NCBI RefSeq assembly: GCF_012912105.1
Contig: NZ_QMEA01000062.1
Span: 1 to 64,000 of the forward strand
Length of the DNA: 64,000 nt
DNA from: Brasilonema sp. UFV-L1
GTDB lineage: Bacteria; Cyanobacteriota; Cyanobacteriia; Cyanobacteriales; Nostocaceae
Direction: 5' to 3'
Below, one piece after another: positions 56,211-64,000 of this stretch (positions are counted from its first letter, which is position 1; each line of letters opens with the position of its first letter). The notes beneath the pieces were generated by a model. That model was not told the origin of the DNA and ran no database searches. It was given only the letters and a program-made list of their open reading frames with translations. Made by a program: the position numbers and the translations under genes.

Positions 56211-57374
56211 TTATGTAAATACAACTCCTAATTCCTGATAGAATTGTTCAAGTCTTTGGAAAACGATTCGCTCATCGTACTCAGCTTCAATACGTTGACG
56301 ACCTGCTTTCGCGTAGGCTTGTCGCAATTTAGAATGAGACAGTAGTGTTCTTAAAGCGTCAGCTAACTTTTCAGTATCTTGAGGTCGCACAATTGCGCCG
56401 GTTTTTCCATGCACGACTGCTTCCCGACAGCCTCGAATATCTGTGGCGACAACTGGTAAACTCATCGACATGGCTTCCAGGATAGAGCGCGGTAATCCTT
56501 CATGAGTGAAAGTAGGTAGCGTGAAGATGTCTAAAAGACCTAAAAGCTCTGGTATATCTTGGCGCTGTCCTGTCAGGGTAACGTGTTTTTCAATCCCCAA
56601 AGTGTGAATTCTTTCCAAAAGTTCCGTTTGAAACGGTTCAGGATCAGTGCTAAGTTGACCACCAATCACTAGAATGTGCAAATTAGGAAAGTCAGGAAGT
56701 AGCTTGGCTGCAGCTTCAATCAGGTATCCACTTCCTTTTTTACGGGTTAAACGTCCAATAGTACCAATGATTAAATTAGCAGTTTCAGGAATACCTAAAG
56801 ATTTGCGTAGTTCAATTTGATGAGCTGGAATCAGGCGATCGCGATTGAAGCGATCAATATCTATACCGTTACCCAAGTATCGCACTTTTTCTGGTGGACA
56901 AAGATTCAATTTTTGAGCAGTAGCAACATCTTCATGATTCTGGCTCAAGATAAGATTGGTGATGAAAGCAGTGAGTTTCTCAACAGTAAAGTAGAAACGA
57001 TATTGAGTCGGAGATGATAAATCGTGGAACGGAAAACCGTGAGAAGTGTAAACAATACGTTTGACACCAGCAAGTTTGGCTGCAATGCGTCCTAAAACAG
57101 CAGCAATTGGAGTATGGACATGAACAAGATCATATTGATTGTGTTGGATAATTTTTGTTAGTTCATAGACACTTTGACAATTAGATAATAAAGAAATACT
57201 CCTGTCAATTTTAACTGGATGTACTTGAAATCCATTTTGTTCTAGTTCTTGAAATTCTGGTCCAGGAGAACAAGCTATTCCTACTGTGACTTTGCGCGAT
57301 AAGAAGTACTTCAGTTGAGGCTGTAAAAGGATTTTGGCAGTAGGTGCAATTGCACAAATATGCAAAATTTTCAT
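56211..57374 (-). CDS. Glycosyltransferase, GT4 family
   Basis: A 387-residue GT-B enzyme. The N-terminal domain has HVHTPIAAVLGRIAA and VYTSHGFPFHD. The C-terminal nucleotide-sugar domain has IGTIGRLTRKKGSGYLIEAA, VTLTGQRQDIPELL and PTFTHEGLPRSILEAMSMSLPVVATDIRGCREAV with the catalytic E (in pieces). It adds a sugar to the lipid-linked repeat unit on the cytosolic face. It lies 31 bases upstream of the lyase-like gene, so probably the same transcript. Confidence 0.93.
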   Translation of the reverse strand: MKILHICAIAPTAKILLQPQLKYFLSRKVTVGIACSPGPEFQELEQNGFQVHPVKIDRSISLLSNCQSVYELTKIIQHNQYDLVHVHTPIAAVLGRIAAKLAGVKRIVYTSHGFPFHDLSSPTQYRFYFTVEKLTAFITNLILSQNHEDVATAQKLNLCPPEKVRYLGNGIDIDRFNRDRLIPAHQIELRKSLGIPETANLIIGTIGRLTRKKGSGYLIEAAAKLLPDFPNLHILVIGGQLSTDPEPFQTELLERIHTLGIEKHVTLTGQRQDIPELLGLLDIFTLPTFTHEGLPRSILEAMSMSLPVVATDIRGCREAVVHGKTGAIVRPQDTEKLADALRTLLSHSKLRQAYAKAGRQRIEAEYDERIVFQRLEQFYQELGVVFT

Positions 57375-57540
57375 TTTATTTTACCTATTTGCTAAATGAA
57401 ATTATGAAGATTTTTTGTGAATTTGTTTCTTGGCAATTCTTGACTGAAACTAGTGCAATAAGGCAGAGGGTAGAAGGAATTTTGCTTGTACAGTAAGCTT
57501 TTTAACTTTTTTCACTGGATAATTATTTCCACCACGCTGT

Positions 57541-57700
57541 ACTAGTACTTCACTAAGGGAATTTTGAGAGGTAGATAAAAAACCGCAAAGGCGCAAAGAG
57601 CACGTTAGCGCAGCGTGCGCCCTTGGCGCATAGAAAGAGGAAAAGAAGATGAATTTGAGAGTTGATCAATCAAGCATTGTTGGTGTGGTAAAGTACTAGT
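57541..57700. mobile_element. Candidate MITE overlapping the asnB 3' end
   Basis: Terminal inverted repeats ACTAGTACTT-CAC (left, 57541) and its inverse GTGG-TAAAGTACTAGT (right, ending 57700) bound a 160-base non-coding stretch. The tips are compatible with TA duplication, as in Tc1/IS630-type elements. The interior has GCAAAGGCGCAAAGAG strings and a nested family B repeat (57598-57636). The asnB stop codon TAG (57696-57698) lies inside the right terminal repeat. No transposase is present. The gap 57375-57695 contains nothing else. Confidence 0.6.
57598..57636. repeat. Repeat family B, copy 2, nested
   Basis: GAGCACGTTAGCGCAGCG...GGCGCATAGAAA differs by one base from 41216-41254. Here it sits within a longer GCAAAG-rich string, as if GTTAGCGCAGCG...GCGCAT had been inserted in it. 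Confidence 0.85.
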
Positions 57701-59645
57701 TATGTTTGTCTAACCACGCTTGGAACATAAGTACGTCCCAAAGATGGTATTGCCAGTTGCGATCGCAACTCAGATGTTCTTTCCATTTCTGTTGAATAGG
57801 TTTAGGATTGAACAATCCCTGTTGACGTAAGCGACTTTCATCGAGTAATTCCTCTGCCCACTCACGTAAGGGACCACGCAACCAGCTATCAATCGGGATG
57901 CCAAAGCCCATTTTGGGACGCTCAATCAACTCTTTTGGTACATATTTATATAAGATTTGACGCAATAGCCATTTACCTTGACCATGACGAATTTTCATCG
58001 ATAAAGGTAAGCGCCAAGCAAATTCCAAGATGCGATGATCTAACAGTGGTATGCGGCTTTCTAAACTCACACCCATACTGGCGCGGTCAACTTTGACCAG
58101 GATATCGTCCGGTAAATAAGTCACCGTATCCAGGTACATCATGCGTTGAGTATAATCTGGTAACTGTGCCCAAGATTGGCGAGCACTGACAACTGTTGCA
58201 GGCTCACAACTACCGATGACTATAGCTTCAGGTTCTTTCCAATGGGAAACAAGACCAGCGTACATTGCTTCCGGATCGGAAACTGCCAAAACTCCAGCTA
58301 GTTTGTGTAAATGGTCCCCAGCAGTGGAGTATTTGAGTTTACCTGGTAATACGCTACCAAAGTTTGTAAAAACACGGTCCCAAGTTTGGGGCGACAAGCT
58401 AGTTAAGGCATTTGCAGCAATCTGGCGCAGGCTTTTGGGCATCCAGCCTATTTTTTGCCAGATACTACGACCCCAAAAATAGCGGTTGTATCCTGCAAAT
58501 AGCTCATCGCCACCATCGCCTGAAAGACTGACTGTGACATCTTTTCTAGCTAATTGAGAAACCAAAAATGTTGGAATTTGGGAAGGGTCGGAAAAAGGTT
58601 CATCGTACAGAACTGGTAGTTTAGGAATAACAGCAAGCGTGTCTTCTGGGGTGAGATAAAGTTCTGTGTGGTTTGTACCTAGATACTCTGCAACTGCTTT
58701 GGCATGCTCTGCTTCATTGTATGCCTTTTCATAAAAACCAATAGTAAAGGTTTTCACGCTTTGACTACTTTGAGCCTGCATTAAAGCTACTACAGTTGAG
58801 GAGTCAATTCCTCCTGAAAGGAAAGCACCTAAAGGGACATCAGCAACCATGCGTAGTCCTACAGCTTCCAGTAATAGCGTCTCCATTTCTGCGATTGCTT
58901 CTAGTTCCGACCCCAGGAAGGGTTTAGCAATGCCTAATTCTGCAGCTTTCTTAACAGACCAATAGGGGATTGGTTTGGGATGAGCATCTGCACCGTTCAA
59001 AGTGAGGACACATCCAGCTGGTAATTTATAGATGTCTTGGTAGATGGAATAGGGTGTAGGAACGCAGCTATAGCGCAGAAATAATGCTAAAGCATCACGA
59101 TTGATTTCAGGATGAAAACCGGGATAAGCTCTGAGGGCTTTTAATTCGGAGCCAAACACAAAAGTGTTATTACACCAGCCATAATAGAGAGGTTTTTCAC
59201 CCAGGCGATCGCGTCCCAAATGCAAAACCCGCTCTTGACTATTCCATAGAGCGAAGGCAAACATACCATTGAAGCGCTCTATAGCCCCATGTATTCCCCA
59301 CTGACTAAAGCTAGCCAGCATGACTTCGGTATCAGAATGACCCCGGAAGCGGTGACCGAATCGTTCTAGCTCGCGTCTTAACTCTAAAAAGTTATAAATC
59401 TCTCCATTAAACACAATCACATAGCGGCCATCTACAGACACCATCGGTTGGTGTCCTTCTGAGGATATGTCAATAATCGCAAGTCGTCGATGTCCCAGGG
59501 CAATACCGTTTTCAGTGTCTATCCAGATGTCGCCGTTATCTGGTCCACGATGATAAAGAGCGTGGCTCATATCTTGCACCACAGACTTCATCTCTATAGT
59601 GGACATTTGTCTGACAGTATTAAAAAAACCAGTTATTCCACACAT
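57696..59645 (-). CDS. asnB: Asparagine synthase (glutamine-hydrolysing)
   Basis: A 649-residue enzyme. The N-terminal class II glutaminase starts MCGITGFF, with C2 as nucleophile, and has HRRLAIID and GEIYNFLELR. The C-terminal synthetase has the PPi loop SGGIDSSTVVAL and SLSGDGGDELFAGYNRYFWG. Placement inside a polysaccharide locus suggests amidation of a uronic acid or amino-sugar acid of the polymer rather than housekeeping asparagine supply (inference from WbpS-like neighbours in other loci). The stop codon is supplied by the MITE-like terminal repeat. Confidence 0.94.
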   Translation of the reverse strand: MCGITGFFNTVRQMSTIEMKSVVQDMSHALYHRGPDNGDIWIDTENGIALGHRRLAIIDISSEGHQPMVSVDGRYVIVFNGEIYNFLELRRELERFGHRFRGHSDTEVMLASFSQWGIHGAIERFNGMFAFALWNSQERVLHLGRDRLGEKPLYYGWCNNTFVFGSELKALRAYPGFHPEINRDALALFLRYSCVPTPYSIYQDIYKLPAGCVLTLNGADAHPKPIPYWSVKKAAELGIAKPFLGSELEAIAEMETLLLEAVGLRMVADVPLGAFLSGGIDSSTVVALMQAQSSQSVKTFTIGFYEKAYNEAEHAKAVAEYLGTNHTELYLTPEDTLAVIPKLPVLYDEPFSDPSQIPTFLVSQLARKDVTVSLSGDGGDELFAGYNRYFWGRSIWQKIGWMPKSLRQIAANALTSLSPQTWDRVFTNFGSVLPGKLKYSTAGDHLHKLAGVLAVSDPEAMYAGLVSHWKEPEAIVIGSCEPATVVSARQSWAQLPDYTQRMMYLDTVTYLPDDILVKVDRASMGVSLESRIPLLDHRILEFAWRLPLSMKIRHGQGKWLLRQILYKYVPKELIERPKMGFGIPIDSWLRGPLREWAEELLDESRLRQQGLFNPKPIQQKWKEHLSCDRNWQYHLWDVLMFQAWLDKHN

Positions 59646-59796
59646 ATATGACTGTACTCATCTTTCATACAAATTTTCTTCCTTTTTTTAGTTCAATCAG
59701 CAAGAGCGTGATTAGTACGTTGGGCGCGGAAATAAAGTTATTATTTACTTACAGTCTGAAAAGCTTGTGATGTCAGCTTTTTAAATTTTGTAACCT

Positions 59797-61140
59797 CTAT
59801 GGCGTTCCGCCACGTGCTCGTCCCGGATACGCATAAGGGACACTATCGGGGACGCGACGCTTTCGCGTTTGCGCAGCGCCCCCTTTGGGGCTAGCGTGTC
59901 CGCAGGACATATTTTGAATTTTAAATTCTGCAAGAGCGGTACTCGTTTTTGATGATTGTTTGCTCAAATTCGCTATTGCTAACAAATAAAACCAAAAAAT
60001 TGGGTGTCTCAACACATAGTGAAAGCAACTAAATCCTGCTAATGAAATAACCGCAGCAAACAGAACAACAAATCCTTTATGCCATGCAGTCCAAGCTACC
60101 CATCCTAATAGGGCAATATAGGCAATTAGCCCAATTATTCCAGAACTTGCTCCCCAATCTATAAAAGTATTATGAGCCTCAAAATCTAAGAATGGACCAT
60201 TTTCACCTGAATGAGAACCAGGTCCCAGACCAAATAAGGGTGAATGAGATAGTGCAGCTATTCCATTTGTCCATAATGTCACACGCTCGCTTCCCTGACC
60301 GCCTTTATCGTAAACATCTGCTGAAGCTAAATAAAGGGTATCATAACCGATTTTCAATACTATGACTGCTAGTAATAGTATAATTAATCCAATAATTAAT
60401 TTATAAACTAGTCTAAGATAAGTTGTTAAATTTTTAATGACAAAAATATTTGTCGTGACTTGAACAGTGACGAAAAGTGTGATGATTGTAAATCCGATTG
60501 CCCACGCTAGCATTAAGGCATCTGAACCCGTGGACAGACCAATAATAACACACATAATACTCAGAGTAGCATAAAATATCTTTTTGAAAAAACTGCTACT
60601 TTTATTAAATAAATACAATGCTAGAAAAGGAATCATACATAATAATAGAGCTAACTGGTTTGGATTTTTAGCCCAACCTGCAAATCTAATACCACCATAC
60701 CAGGACTCTAAAAATGGGGTCAGAGAAGGAAAACAAAATATTATAAATAAACAAACCATAGAGAATGAAAGACTGTAAAGAATGATTTTCTGTATATTTT
60801 TTGAAAAATTTTCTGAAATTGTACAGCTACTGGAAAACAGAAATGCCAATATAAAAGCAGAATAATCATATTGAAAATCAGAAGCTTTGACTCCCATCAA
60901 TTCAGCTATCAAAAGACCAAATGTCATTGAAGTAAAAGCAATTAACCAAAAACATAGAGTGACTTGTAAAATATGTGTTCTCGAGAAAGAGCCAAGAACT
61001 AATAGTCTGATAATGACAAATATTATCCAGAGAAAAAGTATCATTTCTCCAGGTCCTAGGGGAAGGCTCGAAAGCCTTAACTGGGTGGCAGTTGTCAGGA
61101 CTATTCCCATTGCAAGCCAGATACTCTCAAAACTTTTCAT
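59797..61140 (-). CDS. O-antigen ligase/polymerase (Wzy-type) with repeat-derived C-terminus
   Basis: A 447-residue polytopic protein with about ten membrane segments. The signature periplasmic loop is GLGPGSHSGENGPFLDFEAHNTFIDWGASSG (pieces), typical of the Wzy_C/O-antigen ligase family. It joins lipid-linked repeat units. The last about 40 residues (from SCGHASPKGGAAQTRKRR) are encoded by a dispersed family A repeat, so the native C-terminus ended near residue 405. Start ATG 61140. Confidence 0.87.
   Translation of the reverse strand: MKSFESIWLAMGIVLTTATQLRLSSLPLGPGEMILFLWIIFVIIRLLVLGSFSRTHILQVTLCFWLIAFTSMTFGLLIAELMGVKASDFQYDYSAFILAFLFSSSCTISENFSKNIQKIILYSLSFSMVCLFIIFCFPSLTPFLESWYGGIRFAGWAKNPNQLALLLCMIPFLALYLFNKSSSFFKKIFYATLSIMCVIIGLSTGSDALMLAWAIGFTIITLFVTVQVTTNIFVIKNLTTYLRLVYKLIIGLIILLLAVIVLKIGYDTLYLASADVYDKGGQGSERVTLWTNGIAALSHSPLFGLGPGSHSGENGPFLDFEAHNTFIDWGASSGIIGLIAYIALLGWVAWTAWHKGFVVLFAAVISLAGFSCFHYVLRHPIFWFYLLAIANLSKQSSKTSTALAEFKIQNMSCGHASPKGGAAQTRKRRVPDSVPYAYPGRARGGTP
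59800..59912. repeat. Palindromic repeat, family A, in ligase C-terminus
   Basis: GCGTTTGCGCAGCGCCCCCTTTGGGGCTAGCGTGTCC (59867-59904 region) is the inverse of the 34884 copy. It is extended on one side by nested GC-rich inverted pieces (GGACACTATCGGGGACGCGACGC). It is translated as the end of the O-antigen ligase. Confidence 0.8.
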
Positions 61141-61267
61141 GGCGATAGCATTCCTACATTGCTTAACGACGAGTTAGTTGATAATCTGTGACACATTTCC
61201 TTTGTATAATTCTTGTTGAATATTGTTAGTTATTCATTCCTTGATTGATTAGTCATCTGGTAAGAAT

Positions 61268-62065
61268 TTATCGTAATGAGCAAATCAAGACACGCCTGTA
61301 ATACTTTGCTAAAGACCACAAGGAAAGAATACGCCATTCCAAAAATGTAGTAGATCCAGATTTGCAAAGTCGGCGATAAATTTCCTTTTCAGCTGCTTTT
61401 CCGTTCAAAAGATTTTTGGTTTGTCCTCCCTCTCCGAAAGGATGCTTAAAGTAATAAGAACCAGTGAAGTTGAGAACTTTTGCCTGACTACCACTCAATA
61501 TAATTTCTATCCACAAAAAATAATCTTGAGAGTATCGTAACGAAGGACTGAAGCGTTGATTAATAGCCCGTTTCATCATAACAGAAGAAGTACAAAAAAC
61601 ATTAGAAAATAAAATTTTATTTCTGTCTATCTTCTGAGATTTTATATTTGATGGTATTCGCTCATGGTTGAATTGAGTTTTTTCTTTTTGAATAACAACA
61701 CGATGTCCTGATAAAACAATCTCAGGATTTTTGAGCATCCAAGAATACTGAATGGCAATCTTTTCTGGGTGCCAAGCATCATCAGAATCAAGAAAGGCAA
61801 TGTAGTCATGGGATGCCATATCCCAAGCAGTATTACGAGCAACAGCAGGACCAGAATTTTCTTTGAGTGCAACAACCTTGAGCCAATCTTTGCCATAATC
61901 ACGCTGTAGCTGTAGCAAGACTTCTAAAGTGTCATCTCCACTGCCATCATCAACAAGTATGACTTCAGTTGGTCGAAGAGTTTGCTTGGCAACAGAGTCA
62001 ACTGCTCTAGCAATTGTTTTAGAGCAACGGTAGCATGGAATAATCGTACTAACAGAAGCAATCAT
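61268..62065 (-). CDS. Glycosyltransferase, GT2 family
   Basis: A 265-residue GT-A enzyme. VSTIIPCYRCSKTIARAVDSV and ILVDDGSGDDTLEVL bind the nucleotide. YIAFLDSDDAWHPEK holds the metal-binding DxD-like motif. The catalytic base region is near SQDYFLWIEIIL. It adds a sugar to the repeat unit. Start ATG 62065 has no strong site; 38 bases after the upstream GT gene. Confidence 0.93.
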   Translation of the reverse strand: MIASVSTIIPCYRCSKTIARAVDSVAKQTLRPTEVILVDDGSGDDTLEVLLQLQRDYGKDWLKVVALKENSGPAVARNTAWDMASHDYIAFLDSDDAWHPEKIAIQYSWMLKNPEIVLSGHRVVIQKEKTQFNHERIPSNIKSQKIDRNKILFSNVFCTSSVMMKRAINQRFSPSLRYSQDYFLWIEIILSGSQAKVLNFTGSYYFKHPFGEGGQTKNLLNGKAAEKEIYRRLCKSGSTTFLEWRILSLWSLAKYYRRVLICSLR

Positions 62066-62103
62066 ATTTTGAACCTTTTACTAAAAATAAGAAACTTGAA
62101 AAG

Positions 62104-63342
62104 TTATACATCTTGAGTTCTTTGTTCGCTTTCAGAGCTAAAGCTTTTCGACCAATTATTAAGGTAAATTTTCTCCAAAGATAGAACGCTATTTTGAATA
62201 TTAAATGGGCTTTGAGCAATAGCCATTAAAGCTTCTGCAGGAGTTATTCCTAGTTCCGCTTTCTTGATTGTCAAAAGTGCCTGGGCCCAAGCGTAGGCTG
62301 GTTGTGACAGAGACAGTCGCTGCACCAGAGGTTTTACGACATCTGCCTCGTTTGGAACAGTATCTGAAACAACGCAAGGTAATCCAGCAGCCTGTGCTTC
62401 TAGCCGCACATTTCCTAGTCCTTCGTAGAGGGATGGAAAGAGGAATACATCCATCGCACCTTTCATCAGTCGGGGTATATCAGACCGGACGCCTGCAAAG
62501 ATGATCCTATCCGCCAAGCCCATTTGAGCGGCTTTATGCTCAATTTCTGGGCGTAATGGACCATCACCCACCAGCAAGAGGCGCATTTTCGGTTCTCTCT
62601 GGGCAACCTCTGCAGCAATGTCTAGGATAAATGTATGGTTTTTGACTTTGACAAATCTACCAACGTGACCAATCACAAAGGCATCAGCAGGGATGCCAAA
62701 TTCAGCACGTACCGCAGGTGAATCAATAAAATTCTGGAACGGAGTCTTGTCAATGCCATAGTAAATAACTTGCGAACGTGGATCTGTTTGGCTGACCGAA
62801 CCGAACAAGTTTGCTACCGCCTTGCGGCTCATTCCCAGACCAACTGTCGCATGACGGTTAATTAACCATTTCATTAAAGTGTGATAAACACGCCGATATA
62901 ATCCCGCTTTGGCTTCAATTGAAGAAATATCTGTATGGATATGGGCAATGCGAATAGGTACACCAGCTTGCTGTGCTAACCGCAGGACATAACCACTGAA
63001 GAGATAGACATGACTGTGAACAATGTCATAAGGACCATACTCACGTAAGATTCGCTTGAAGTTAGAGGCATAAGCCCACGGTTGAGATGGATGAAGGCAG
63101 GGGATAATTTGACTGTTGAGGGCGCGAATCTCTTCATCGTAAGCGCATGGCTGCGTTGTGTGGACTAAAAAGTCTATTTGGAAGCGATCGCGGTCTGTTC
63201 GGCGCAAGATATCCATTAACCATGTTTCAATACCACCTCGATTCATCCCTGCAACAACATGGAGGATACGTATTGAACGCTCAGCAGCGAATGTGGAGTT
63301 CTCGTTTGCTTTCAGTGTATTTCTGGTGCTTGTGTCATGCAT
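62104..63342 (-). CDS. Glycosyltransferase, GT4 family (second)
   Basis: A 412-residue GT-B enzyme. N-terminal ILHVVAGMNRGGIETWLMDILRR is the acceptor-domain glycine loop. HSHVYLFSGYVLRLA and HIHTDISS follow. The donor domain has IGHVGRFVKVKNHTF, LLLVGDGPLRPEIE, IIFAGVRSDIPRLM and FLFPSLYEGLGNVRLEAQAAGLPCV with the catalytic Glu (in pieces). It is the most upstream glycosyltransferase of the locus in this window. Confidence 0.93.
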   Translation of the reverse strand: MHDTSTRNTLKANENSTFAAERSIRILHVVAGMNRGGIETWLMDILRRTDRDRFQIDFLVHTTQPCAYDEEIRALNSQIIPCLHPSQPWAYASNFKRILREYGPYDIVHSHVYLFSGYVLRLAQQAGVPIRIAHIHTDISSIEAKAGLYRRVYHTLMKWLINRHATVGLGMSRKAVANLFGSVSQTDPRSQVIYYGIDKTPFQNFIDSPAVRAEFGIPADAFVIGHVGRFVKVKNHTFILDIAAEVAQREPKMRLLLVGDGPLRPEIEHKAAQMGLADRIIFAGVRSDIPRLMKGAMDVFLFPSLYEGLGNVRLEAQAAGLPCVVSDTVPNEADVVKPLVQRLSLSQPAYAWAQALLTIKKAELGITPAEALMAIAQSPFNIQNSVLSLEKIYLNNWSKSFSSESEQRTQDV

Positions 63343-63409
63343 AAATCATTATTTGTTACGAGATTTTTATCGAACCTTTATTTCTTATTATTTGACTCTG
63401 TTCTCCTCC

Positions 63410-63432
63410 GCTTCGGACTTACAGTCTGAAGC
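63410..63432. repeat. GC-rich hairpin between GT and flippase genes
   Basis: GCTTCGGACTTACAGTCTGAAGC forms a near-perfect 10-bp stem. TTACAGTCTGAA also recurs at 59751-59761 region. No T-run follows on either strand, so I do not call it a terminator. Confidence 0.5.
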
Positions 63433-63512
63433 TGGAACTGATTTTTGAGTCGATTGAAACACTATTTCATATAAGCATGAGTGGTTTACAAAGTAATGGT
63501 GCAAGATATCAG

Positions 63513-64000
63513 TTAAGGTTGAGACAATGGCTCTGATTTTCTTCCCGTATTCTTCTTTATCCTGTAAAGTGCATGAATATTCACTCCTAAACTCAGAACT
63601 GCTTGCATACTTGCTGCAATGAGTTGCGCGAACGCTGCTCCTCGCAGTCCATAAATTGGGAGCAACCACAGACAAGTTATAGCTAATGTACTGGTAACAA
63701 CAATAAACAAAGGAATTTGGATGCGGAAGTACCTAGCTGATGACATTCCATAACCTAGGAAAGAAGATATATAGCTCATTGCTGCTGCTACCATTAGCCA
63801 AACCAACAAATCTTTATGTTGGGCATACTCAGGTTGGTACAGAAGAGTTAAAATCTGCTGACCTGCGACGAAAACCACGAGGATGATTGTTCCACCCAAG
63901 AGAGCACCAATTCCTATCAGTTTGAGAAGGAGTGTACGAAAAGCGATTCCATTTCCACTCGCATAGTATTTGGCTAGCCTTGGCGTGGCTGACTGTCCTA
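63513..64000 (-). CDS. Polysaccharide flippase (Wzx/MATE-like), C-terminal part
   Basis: The visible 162 codons are open to the window edge; the N-terminus lies beyond 64000. The frame reads ...GQSATPRLAKYYASGN, FRTLLLKLIGIGALLG, QQILTLLYQPEYAQHKDLLVWLM and four membrane segments, as in oligosaccharide flippases. It carries the lipid-linked repeat unit across the membrane. A GTT-free TTG at 63899 is only an internal codon, not a start. It is the first gene, in transcription order, of the locus visible here. Confidence 0.85.
   Translation of the reverse strand, partial: GQSATPRLAKYYASGNGIAFRTLLLKLIGIGALLGGTIILVVFVAGQQILTLLYQPEYAQHKDLLVWLMVAAAMSYISSFLGYGMSSARYFRIQIPLFIVVTSTLAITCLWLLPIYGLRGAAFAQLIAASMQAVLSLGVNIHALYRIKKNTGRKSEPLSQP

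Noticed and set aside
63410-63432. Hairpin as terminator after the flippase gene
   Set aside because: No T-run on the transcribed strand, and the downstream genes appear to belong to the same locus.

Overview
The window looks like a chromosomal segment of a filamentous, nitrogen-fixing cyanobacterium (Nostocales-like). The evidence is the HIP1 octamer GCGATCGC recurring throughout (for example 859-866 and 1114-1121), heptanucleotide tandem repeats between genes, the cyanobacterial ndhA-ndhI-ndhG-ndhE order, a Pix-type phototaxis cluster with a cyanobacteriochrome, a Mo-nitrogenase-associated small protein, and two copies of the cyanobacterial small RNA Yfr1. The genus cannot be fixed from this sequence alone.

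Layout. 1-1174 (-): 5' part of phosphoenolpyruvate synthase. 1812-4368 (+): an alpha/beta-hydrolase-like membrane protein and a TerB-like acidic protein. 4545-22183 (-): a large signalling block. In transcription order it holds pixG, pixH, pixI, a DXCF cyanobacteriochrome chemoreceptor (pixJ-like), a CheA hybrid kinase (pixL-like), a second chemoreceptor whose GAF domain lacks the chromophore cysteines, a caspase-GAF-EAL fusion, a TPR-rhomboid protease, and a Ser/Thr kinase with a YARHG domain. 23225-33379: housekeeping genes, namely tRNA-Leu(UAG), alr, an HNH nuclease, an NrnA-like DHH phosphoesterase, sixA, gltA, ndhAIGE and nadK. 33526-48512: accessory genes, namely RidA, a GT39-type membrane glycosyltransferase, a DUF4079-like membrane protein, an orphan histidine kinase, an EamA transporter, a Mo-nitrogenase-family small protein, arsM-arsS for arsenosugars, tandem yfr1 RNAs, an HhH-domain fragment, a quinone oxidoreductase and a pentapeptide-repeat membrane protein. 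48543-64000 (-): an exopolysaccharide locus with a Wzc-like co-polymerase/tyrosine kinase, aminotransferase, FemAB-like transferase, initiating sugar transferase, beta-helix lyase-like protein, three glycosyltransferases, asparagine synthase, O-antigen ligase/polymerase and a flippase cut by the window edge.

How the genes work together. The pix cluster forms a complete light-sensing taxis pathway: receptor, CheW, CheA, and CheY/PatA-type outputs that would act on type IV pili. Directly downstream and on the same strand, a protein joins a caspase-type protease to a c-di-GMP phosphodiesterase with all expected catalytic residues. This suggests, without proving, a link between light or c-di-GMP state and proteolysis. 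The polysaccharide locus is a Wzx/Wzy-type export system of the sort that makes the slime used by gliding filaments.

Small palindromic repeats are very active here. At least four families occur between genes. Members also sit inside coding sequence (the GT39 gene, the O-antigen ligase C-terminus, the 5' end of the pentapeptide gene) or overlap a stop codon (asnB). The most notable items are the caspase-GAF-EAL fusion, the photoactive/cysteine-less receptor pair with nearly identical signalling domains, and the tandem Yfr1 RNAs.
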